From Saccharothrix coeruleofusca (lineage in GTDB: Bacteria; Actinomycetota; Actinomycetes; Mycobacteriales; Pseudonocardiaceae): a stretch of 48,727 bases of DNA. The notes below the pieces were generated by a model. It saw nothing but the letters and a program-made list of their open reading frames with translations. It did no database searches and was not told where the DNA came from. A program made the position numbers and the translations under genes. The stretch is taken from assembly GCF_014648515.1 (NCBI RefSeq), contig NZ_BMRG01000005.1, positions 94,359-143,085 of the forward strand, given 5' to 3'. Shown here one piece after another: positions 42,548 to 48,727 of this stretch (position 1 is its first letter; every line of letters starts with the position of its first letter).

Positions 42548-42561
42548 CACCCTTTAGGGTG
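42548..42561. promoter_or_regulatory. Second small palindrome in the nuo leader
   Basis: CACCCT and AGGGTG are separated by TT. The right arm includes TAGGGT, a possible -10 element. Its significance is uncertain. Confidence 0.3.
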
Positions 42562-42614
42562 CGCAACAGTCAGCGGTTCACAGCGCCGTGACAGCGAGGA
42601 AAGGACGACGGAGC

Positions 42615-42980
42615 GTGCTTGACCCCTACCTCCCCCTCGTACTGATGTTCGCCCTCGCCGCGGCGTTCGCGCTGTTCTCGGTGACGGCCGCGCCCTACAT
42701 CGGCCCCCGCCGCTACAACCGGGCCAAGCTCGACGCCTACGAGTGCGGGATCGAGCCGTCGCCGCAGCCGATCGTGGGCGGCGGCCGGATGCCGGTCGCC
42801 TACTACCTGACGGCGATGCTGTTCATCCTGTTCGACATCGAGATGGTGTTCCTCTACCCCTTCGCGGTCTCCGCGAACCGGCTCGGCCTGTTCGGCCTGG
42901 TGGAGATCGCCCTGTTCATCGCGACGGTCGGCTTCGCCTACGCCTACGTGTGGCGTCGCGGCGGCCTGGACTGGAACTGA
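42615..42980 (+). CDS. nuoA: NADH-quinone oxidoreductase subunit A
   Basis: The protein has 121 aa with three transmembrane helices. DAYECGIEP and [17 protein letters not shown] are the conserved complex I subunit A stretches. GTG 42615 (VLDPYLPLV) was chosen because GAGGAAAGGA lies about 10 nt upstream; GTG 42588 would add an unusual basic extension. It is the first gene of the nuo operon behind two Rex operators. Confidence 0.96.
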   Translation: MLDPYLPLVLMFALAAAFALFSVTAAPYIGPRRYNRAKLDAYECGIEPSPQPIVGGGRMPVAYYLTAMLFILFDIEMVFLYPFAVSANRLGLFGLVEIALFIATVGFAYAYVWRRGGLDWN

Positions 42981-42987
42981 GGGAATC

Positions 42988-43536
42988 ATGGGTCTCGAGG
43001 AGAAGCTCCCCAACGGCATCCTGCTGACCAGCGTCGAGAAGCTGGTCAACTGGACCCGCAAGTCCTCGCTGTGGCCTGCCACCTTCGGCCTGGCCTGCTG
43101 CGCGATCGAGATGATGACCACCGGCGGCCCGCGCTACGACCTCGCGCGGTTCGGCATGGAGGTCTTCCGCGCCTCGCCGCGCCAGGCCGACCTGATGATC
43201 GTCGCGGGCCGGGTGACCAACAAGATGGCGCCGGTGCTGCGCCAGATCTACGACCAGATGCCCGAGCCGCGCTGGGTGCTCGCCATGGGCGTGTGCGCCT
43301 CCAGCGGCGGCATGTTCAACAACTACGCGGTCGTGCAGGGCGTGGACCACGTCGTGCCGGTCGACATGTACCTGCCGGGCTGCCCGCCGCGGCCGGAGAT
43401 GCTGATGGACGCGATCCTCAAGATCCACGCGAAGATCATGGACGAGCCGCTGGGGCCGACCAGGGCCGCGCTGCTGGCCGAGCAGGGCCACCGCACCGAG
43501 CTCATCCCGTCCTCCCAGCGCTTTGCGAAGAAGTGA
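42988..43536 (+). CDS. nuoB: NADH-quinone oxidoreductase subunit B
   Basis: The protein has 182 aa. The N2 [4Fe-4S] ligands are visible: the adjacent cysteines in [11 protein letters not shown], the cysteine in [11 protein letters not shown] and the one in [13 protein letters not shown]2 passes electrons to quinone. The ATG lies 7 nt after nuoA. Confidence 0.97.
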   Translation: MGLEEKLPNGILLTSVEKLVNWTRKSSLWPATFGLACCAIEMMTTGGPRYDLARFGMEVFRASPRQADLMIVAGRVTNKMAPVLRQIYDQMPEPRWVLAMGVCASSGGMFNNYAVVQGVDHVVPVDMYLPGCPPRPEMLMDAILKIHAKIMDEPLGPTRAALLAEQGHRTELIPSSQRFAKK

Positions 43537-43541
43537 GCGGC

Positions 43542-44288
43542 ATGGCTGACGACGACAACAAGCACCCCGAGGCGCTCAGCTCGGCGAGCATGGGCGAGGC
43601 CGAGCACGAGGAGCACCTGGAGCGCGGCGGCGTGGTCGCGGGGCGCAACCGCACCGGCATGTTCGGCGTGTCCGGCAGCGGCGACACCTCCGGCTTCGGC
43701 GGCCTGAAGCTGCCCGCGCACGTGGCCGCGCCCTCGGAGCGCCCCTACGGCGGCTGGTTCGACGAGGTCGCCGACGAGCTGCTGGCCGCGATCCGGGAGC
43801 GGGGCCTGCCCGCCGACACGGTCCAGCAGATCACCGTCGACCGCGGCGAGATCACCTTCTACCTGCGTCGCGAGCACCTGGTCGAGGTCGCCCGCATCCT
43901 GCGCGACGACCCGGCGCTGCGGTTCGAGCTGTGCAGCTCGGTCTCCGGCGTGGACTACGGCCCCGAGGCCCCGCAGCGGCTGCACTCGGTCTACCACCTG
44001 ACCTCGATGACCTACCGCAGGCGCATCCGGCTGGAGGTCGCGGTCGAGCTGGACGACCCGCACGTGCCCAGCGTGGTCGCGGTCTACCCGACGGCGGACT
44101 GGCAGGAGCGCGAGGCCTGGGACATGTTCGGCATCGTCTACGACGGCCACCCTGGGCTGACCCGCATCCTCATGCCGGACGACTGGGACGGCCACCCGCA
44201 GCGCAAGGACTACCCGCTCGGCGGCATCCCGGTGGAGTACAAGGGCGCGGAGATCCCCCCGCCAGACCAGAGGCGGTCCTACTCATGA
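43542..44288 (+). CDS. nuoC: NADH-quinone oxidoreductase subunit C
   Basis: The protein has 248 aa. The 30-kDa subunit domain (about residues 75-235) ends with the signature [26 protein letters not shown] (in parts: [24 protein letters not shown]). A hydrophilic acidic N-terminal extension of about 60 residues precedes it, as in other actinobacteria. The ATG is 5 nt after nuoB, and the stop overlaps nuoD by 4 nt. Confidence 0.96.
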   Translation: MADDDNKHPEALSSASMGEAEHEEHLERGGVVAGRNRTGMFGVSGSGDTSGFGGLKLPAHVAAPSERPYGGWFDEVADELLAAIRERGLPADTVQQITVDRGEITFYLRREHLVEVARILRDDPALRFELCSSVSGVDYGPEAPQRLHSVYHLTSMTYRRRIRLEVAVELDDPHVPSVVAVYPTADWQEREAWDMFGIVYDGHPGLTRILMPDDWDGHPQRKDYPLGGIPVEYKGAEIPPPDQRRSYS

Positions 44289-45679
44289 GCGAACGGCTTT
44301 CCGACGTCACCACGGGCACCGACACCAGCGGTCCCGGCCGTGACAGCGACTCGTACGACGCCAACCAGGGCGGCGACCCCTACGCCGAGTCCCGCGAGAC
44401 CACCGAGGGCCGGGTCTACACGGTCACCGGCGGCGACTGGGACGAGGTGCTGGCCGAGGCGGCGGGCGACGAGCGCATCGTCATGAACCTGGGCCCGCAG
44501 CACCCGTCCACGCACGGCGTGCTGCGGCTGGTGCTGGAGCTGGAGGGCGAGACCGTCACCCAGGCCCGCAGCGTCATCGGCTACCTGCACACCGGCATCG
44601 AGAAGAACTGCGAGTACCGCACCTGGACCCAGGGCGTCACGTTCGTGACGCGCATGGACTACCTGGCGCCGCTGCACAACGAGGCCGCGTACTGCCTGGC
44701 GGTGGAGAAGCTGCTGGGCGTGACCGCGCCGCAGCGCGCCCAGGTCATCCGGGTGCTGCTGATGGAGCTCAACCGGATCAGCTCGCACCTGGTGGCGCTG
44801 GCCACCGGCGGCATGGAGCTGGGCGCGCTGACCGGCATGACCGCCGGCTTCCGCGAGCGCGAGGAAGTGCTGCACCTGCTGGAGTTCCTGACCGGCCTGC
44901 GGATGAACCACGCCTTCATCCGCCCCGGCGGCGTGGCGCAGGACCTGCCGCAGGGCGCCGAGGACCGCATCCGCGAGTTCATCCGGGTGATGGACTCCCG
45001 GCTGCCGGACTACGACAAGCTGCTCACCGGCCAGCCGATCTGGCGCAACCGCCTGGCGGGCGTGGGCTACCTGCCGGTGGACGCCTGCCTGGCGCTGGGC
45101 GTGACCGGTCCGGTGCTGCGCTCCGCGGGCCTGCCGTGGGACCTGCGCAAGGTCGAGCCGTACTCGGGCTACGAGCAGTACGAGTTCGAGGTGCCCACGG
45201 CCACCGAGGCCGACTCGTTCGCCCGCTACCGGCTGCGGGTGGAGGAGATCCACCAGTCGCTCAAGATCATCCGGCAGGCGGTGGACAAGCTGGCCCCCGG
45301 CCCGGTCATGGTGGAGGACGCCAAGATCGCCTGGCCCGCGCAGCTGACCATCGGCCCGGACGGCATGGGCAACTCGCTGGAGCACGTGCGCAAGATCATG
45401 GGCCAGTCCATGGAGTCCCTGATCCACCACTTCAAGCTGGTCACCGAGGGCTTCCGGGTCCCGCCGGGCCAGGTGTACGTGCCGATCGAGTCGCCGCGCG
45501 GCGAGCTGGGCTACCACCTGGTCTCCGACGGCGGCACCCGGCCGATGCGCGTGCACGTGCGCGAACCCAGCTTCGTGAACCTCCAGTCGATGCCCGCGAT
45601 GTGCGAGGGCGGCATGGTCGCCGACGTCATCGCGTCGGTGGCCTCTATCGACCCGGTGATGGGTGGTTGTGACCGATGA
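44285..45679 (+). CDS. nuoD: NADH-quinone oxidoreductase subunit D
   Basis: The protein has 464 aa. The 49-kDa subunit shows [22 protein letters not shown] (in parts: [10 protein letters not shown]), [15 protein letters not shown] and [18 protein letters not shown]. With NuoB it forms the quinone site. A disordered extension of about 45 residues precedes the domain. Start and stop both overlap neighbours by 4 nt. Confidence 0.97.
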   Translation: MSERLSDVTTGTDTSGPGRDSDSYDANQGGDPYAESRETTEGRVYTVTGGDWDEVLAEAAGDERIVMNLGPQHPSTHGVLRLVLELEGETVTQARSVIGYLHTGIEKNCEYRTWTQGVTFVTRMDYLAPLHNEAAYCLAVEKLLGVTAPQRAQVIRVLLMELNRISSHLVALATGGMELGALTGMTAGFREREEVLHLLEFLTGLRMNHAFIRPGGVAQDLPQGAEDRIREFIRVMDSRLPDYDKLLTGQPIWRNRLAGVGYLPVDACLALGVTGPVLRSAGLPWDLRKVEPYSGYEQYEFEVPTATEADSFARYRLRVEEIHQSLKIIRQAVDKLAPGPVMVEDAKIAWPAQLTIGPDGMGNSLEHVRKIMGQSMESLIHHFKLVTEGFRVPPGQVYVPIESPRGELGYHLVSDGGTRPMRVHVREPSFVNLQSMPAMCEGGMVADVIASVASIDPVMGGCDR

Positions 45680-46476
45680 GCACTTCCGAAGAGGTCTACG
45701 CGGCCTCGCCGCTGGACCCCGTCGAGACGCAGCGGCTGGTCCAGGAGACCCCCGCCGACACCAGCGTGTTCGACGAGCTGACCGAGCAGCGCGCGCGGGA
45801 GATCATCGCGCGCTACCCGGTGCCGCGCTCGGCGCTGCTGCCGATGCTGCACCTGGTGCAGTCGGTGGAGGGCCACGTCAGCCAGGCGGGCATCGCGTTC
45901 TGCGCGGACCTGCTGGACCTGACCGCGGCCGAGGTCAGCGCGGTGGCCACCTTCTACACCATGTACAAGCGCCGCCCCTGCGGCGAGCACCTGGTCAGCG
46001 TGTGCACCAACACGCTGTGCGCGGCGCTGGGCGGTGACGCCATCTACGCCAAGCTGCGCGAGCACCTGGGCAGCGACGGCAAGCCGCTGGGCCACGAGGA
46101 GACCTCGGGCGAGCCGGGCGCGCCCGGCTCGATCACCCTGGAGCACGCCGAGTGCCTGGCCGCGTGCGACCTGGGGCCGGTGCTGCAGGTCAACTACGAG
46201 TTCTTCGACAACCAGACGCCGGAGAAGGCGCTGGAGCTGGTCAAGGCGCTGCAGGCGGGGGAGAAGCCGAACCCCACCCGAGGCGCGCCGCTGACCGACT
46301 TCCGGCAGGCCGAGCTCCAGCTCGCGGGCTTCTTCGAGGGGCGGGAGGCGGACCTGGACGGCCCGTCGGCCGCGCCGGAGACCGTTCGCGGGGCCAGGAT
46401 CGCCGCCGAGCGCGGGTGGACCGCCCCGGCCATGCCGGACCACGCGGAGTTCCCGCCGCTGCCGGAGAAGAAGTAG
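45676..46476 (+). CDS. nuoE: NADH-quinone oxidoreductase subunit E
   Basis: The protein has 266 aa. The thioredoxin-like [2Fe-2S] domain has its ligands in [13 protein letters not shown] and [11 protein letters not shown]. The usual NuoE is about 165-240 aa; a C-terminal extension of about 60 residues, rich in Ala, Glu and Pro, is present here. The ATG overlaps the nuoD stop. Confidence 0.96.
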   Translation: MSTSEEVYAASPLDPVETQRLVQETPADTSVFDELTEQRAREIIARYPVPRSALLPMLHLVQSVEGHVSQAGIAFCADLLDLTAAEVSAVATFYTMYKRRPCGEHLVSVCTNTLCAALGGDAIYAKLREHLGSDGKPLGHEETSGEPGAPGSITLEHAECLAACDLGPVLQVNYEFFDNQTPEKALELVKALQAGEKPNPTRGAPLTDFRQAELQLAGFFEGREADLDGPSAAPETVRGARIAAERGWTAPAMPDHAEFPPLPEKK

Positions 46477-46487
46477 GGGAGGGTGAC

Positions 46488-47780
46488 GTGGTCGACCAAC
46501 TGACTCCCGTCCTGACCAAGCGCTGGCTGTCGCCGCGCTCGTGGACGCTGAAGACCTACGAGCAGCTGGAGGGGTACACGGCGCTGCGCAAGGCGCTGGC
46601 CGCCCACCCCGACCAGATCATCCAGCAGTGCAAGGACTCCGGGCTGCGCGGTCGCGGCGGCGCGGGCTTCCCCACCGGCATGAAGTGGGGCTTCATCCCG
46701 CAGGGCGACGGCAAGCCGCACTACCTCGTCATCAACGCCGACGAGGGCGAGCCGGGCACCTGCAAGGACATCCCGCTGATGATGGCCGACCCGCACTCGC
46801 TGATCGAGGGCATCATCATCACCTCGTACGCGATCCGGGCGAACTTCGCCGCGATCTACGTGCGCGGCGAGGTGCTGCACTGCATCCGCAGGCTCAACGC
46901 GGCGGTCAAGGAGGCCTACGCGGCGGGCTACCTGGGCAAGGACATCCTGGGCAGCGGCTTCGACCTCGACGTGGTGGTGCACGCGGGCGCGGGCGCCTAC
47001 ATCTGCGGCGAGGAGACCGCGCTGCTGGACTCGCTGGAGGGCCGCCGGGGCCAGCCCCGGCTCAAGCCGCCGTTCCCGGCCACCGCGGGCCTGTACGCCT
47101 CGCCGACCGTGGTCAACAACGTGGAGACCATCGCCAGCGTCCCCTACATCGTCAACGGCGGCGCGGACTGGTTCCGCACCATGGGCCGCGAGCGCTCGCC
47201 CGGACCGAAGATCTACTCGATCTCCGGCCACGTGGAGAAGCCCGGCCAGTACGAGGCGCCGATGGGCACCACGCTGCGGCAGCTGCTGGAGCTGGCGGGC
47301 GGCATGAAGGACGGCATCCCGCTGAAGTTCTGGACGCCGGGCGGCTCGTCCACCCCGCTGTTCACCGCCGAGCACCTGGACGTGCCGCTGGACTTCGAGG
47401 GCGCGGCCGAGGCGGGCTCGATGCTGGGCACCACCGCCGTGCAGGTGTTCAACGAGACCGTGTCCGTGCCGTGGGCGGTCATGAAGTGGACCGAGTTCTA
47501 CAAGCACGAGTCGTGCGGCAAGTGCACCCCGTGCCGCGAGGGCACCTACTGGCTGGTGCAGATCCTGCAGCGGATGGTGCGCGGCGAGGGCACCCCCAGC
47601 GACATCGACACGCTGCTCGACGTCTGCGACAACATCCTGGGTCGCTCGTTCTGCGCCCTGGGTGACGGCGCGGTCAGCCCGATCACCAGCGGCATCAAGT
47701 ACTTCAAGGACGAGTTCCTGGCCTTGTGCGACCAGAACGCCAAGTACGAGGCCACCGAACTGGCGGGAGCAAGCGCATGA
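46488..47780 (+). CDS. nuoF: NADH-quinone oxidoreductase subunit F
   Basis: The protein has 430 aa. It binds NADH and [17 protein letters not shown] and [19 protein letters not shown] are the binding motifs. The N3 [4Fe-4S] ligands lie in [12 protein letters not shown] and in the later [10 protein letters not shown] 46488 has GGGGAGGG upstream. Its stop overlaps the nuoG ATG. Confidence 0.97.
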   Translation: MVDQLTPVLTKRWLSPRSWTLKTYEQLEGYTALRKALAAHPDQIIQQCKDSGLRGRGGAGFPTGMKWGFIPQGDGKPHYLVINADEGEPGTCKDIPLMMADPHSLIEGIIITSYAIRANFAAIYVRGEVLHCIRRLNAAVKEAYAAGYLGKDILGSGFDLDVVVHAGAGAYICGEETALLDSLEGRRGQPRLKPPFPATAGLYASPTVVNNVETIASVPYIVNGGADWFRTMGRERSPGPKIYSISGHVEKPGQYEAPMGTTLRQLLELAGGMKDGIPLKFWTPGGSSTPLFTAEHLDVPLDFEGAAEAGSMLGTTAVQVFNETVSVPWAVMKWTEFYKHESCGKCTPCREGTYWLVQILQRMVRGEGTPSDIDTLLDVCDNILGRSFCALGDGAVSPITSGIKYFKDEFLALCDQNAKYEATELAGASA

Positions 47781-48727
47781 CGATCGCCCCTGACAAGAGC
47801 TCGGAGGTCGTGGTCCCCGAGGGCCACGTGAAGCTCGTCATCGACGGCGTGGAGGTCGTCGCGCCCAAGGGCGAGCTGCTCATCCGGACCGCCGAGCGGC
47901 TGGGCATCGTGGTGCCGCGGTTCTGCGACCACCCGCTGCTGGACCCGGCGGGCGCGTGCAGGCAGTGCCTGGTCGAGGTGGAGATGGGCGGGCGGCCCAT
48001 GCCCAAGCCGCAGGCCTCCTGCACCATGACCGTGGCCGACGGCATGGTGGTCAAGACCCAGCTGACCTCGCCGGTGGCGGACAAGGCGCAGCAGGGCGTG
48101 ATGGAGCTGCTGCTGATCAACCACCCGCTGGACTGCCCGATCTGCGACAAGGGCGGCGAGTGCCCGCTGCAGAACCAGGCGATGAAGCACGGCCGGGCGG
48201 ACTCCCGCTTCCACGAGCGCAAGCGGACCTTCCCCAAGCCCATCCCGATCTCCACGCAGGTGCTGCTCGACCGCGAGCGGTGCGTGCTGTGCCAGCGCTG
48301 CACCCGGTTCTCCGCGCAGGTCGCGGGCGACCCGTTCATCGAGCTGCTGGAGCGCGGCGCGCAGCAGCAGATCGGTGTGGCGCAGGAGAAGCCGTTCCAG
48401 AGCTACTTCTCCGGCAACACCATCCAGATCTGCCCGGTGGGCGCGCTGACCAGCGCCGCGTACCGGTTCCGGGCGCGGCCGTTCGACCTGGTGTCCACGC
48501 CCAGCGTGTGCGAGCACTGCGCGTCGGGCTGCTCGACCCGCACCGACTGGCGGCGCGGCAAGGTGCAGCGCAGGCTGGCGGGCGACGAGCCCGAGGTCAA
48601 CGAGGAGTGGACCTGCGACAAGGGCCGCTTCGCGTTCCGCTACGCCACCGCCGCCGACCGGATCACCCGGCCGCTGGTGCGCGACCGGGAGTCCGGCGAG
48701 CTGCGCGAGTCGTCCTGGACCGAGGCG
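47777..48727 (+). CDS. nuoG: NADH-quinone oxidoreductase subunit G (cut by the window end)
   Basis: The first 317 codons are present; the family is usually about 800 aa. Ligands for the N1b [2Fe-2S] cluster (C50, C61, C64, C82), the N5 cluster (H116, C120, C123, C129), the N4 cluster (C169, C172, C175, C219) and the extra N7 cluster (C245, C248, C252, C280) are all visible. N7 is found in some bacteria only. The ATG overlaps nuoF by 4 nt. Confidence 0.97.
   Translation, partial: MTIAPDKSSEVVVPEGHVKLVIDGVEVVAPKGELLIRTAERLGIVVPRFCDHPLLDPAGACRQCLVEVEMGGRPMPKPQASCTMTVADGMVVKTQLTSPVADKAQQGVMELLLINHPLDCPICDKGGECPLQNQAMKHGRADSRFHERKRTFPKPIPISTQVLLDRERCVLCQRCTRFSAQVAGDPFIELLERGAQQQIGVAQEKPFQSYFSGNTIQICPVGALTSAAYRFRARPFDLVSTPSVCEHCASGCSTRTDWRRGKVQRRLAGDEPEVNEEWTCDKGRFAFRYATAADRITRPLVRDRESGELRESSWTEA

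Overview
The window is a 48.7 kb piece of a very GC-rich actinobacterial chromosome. Gene content, heavy GTG start use, BldC, DUF397 and Rex operators suggest the Pseudonocardiales (an Actinosynnema/Saccharothrix/Lentzea-like organism); the genus is inference. From memory, the gene order follows the hemA-to-menJ region of Mycobacterium tuberculosis (about Rv0509 to Rv0561c), with lineage-specific genes inserted and no menC.

Layout. (1) 46-1539: a membrane-anchored sulfite-oxidase-type molybdoenzyme. (2) 1708-7365: rex, hemA, hemC, hemD and hemB, the redox sensor with heme biosynthesis, behind a Rex operator. (3) 7362-11319: seven small membrane proteins, five of them tandem paralogues. (4) 11331-18630: hemL, a histidine phosphatase, and a system II cytochrome c maturation set (TlpA-like protein, CcdA, ResB, CcsB) split by a secreted M64 peptidase with repeats beside it. 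(5) 18728-22305: a ParA/MinD-like ATPase with a repetitive N-terminus, a small membrane protein, BldC, an Lrp/AsnC regulator, a DUF4229 protein and a PadR unit; a large imperfect inverted repeat lies between bldC and the lrp gene. (6) 22363-24931: ADP-ribosylglycohydrolase, a Cds1-like PLP enzyme and a hypothetical protein. (7) 24935-29716: menA, menE and menB leftward and menD rightward, with a consensus LexA/SOS box between menB and menD. (8) 29773-34372: a secreted M1 peptidase, a small protein, a broken XRE/DUF5753 regulator with an intact DUF397 partner, menF and a small membrane protein. (9) 34415-38642: paaABCDE and a DUF3800-like protein. (10) 38749-41996: an inositol-monophosphatase-like enzyme, menG and menJ. 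(11) 42615-48727: nuoA to nuoG, with nuoG cut by the window end.

How it fits together. Most of the window builds the respiratory chain: heme, cytochrome c maturation, menaquinone synthesis and saturation, and complex I. Rex-type operators (18 bp, TTGTG...CACAA) lie before rex-hem, before menJ and twice before nuoA, so one NADH/NAD+ sensor probably coordinates heme supply, quinone tailoring and NADH oxidation. Many starts have a TANNNT -10 element only 5-8 nt upstream, which suggests frequent leaderless transcription. The best leads are the Rex circuit including menJ, the SOS box at menD, and the approximately 100-nt inverted repeat near 20.8 kb.
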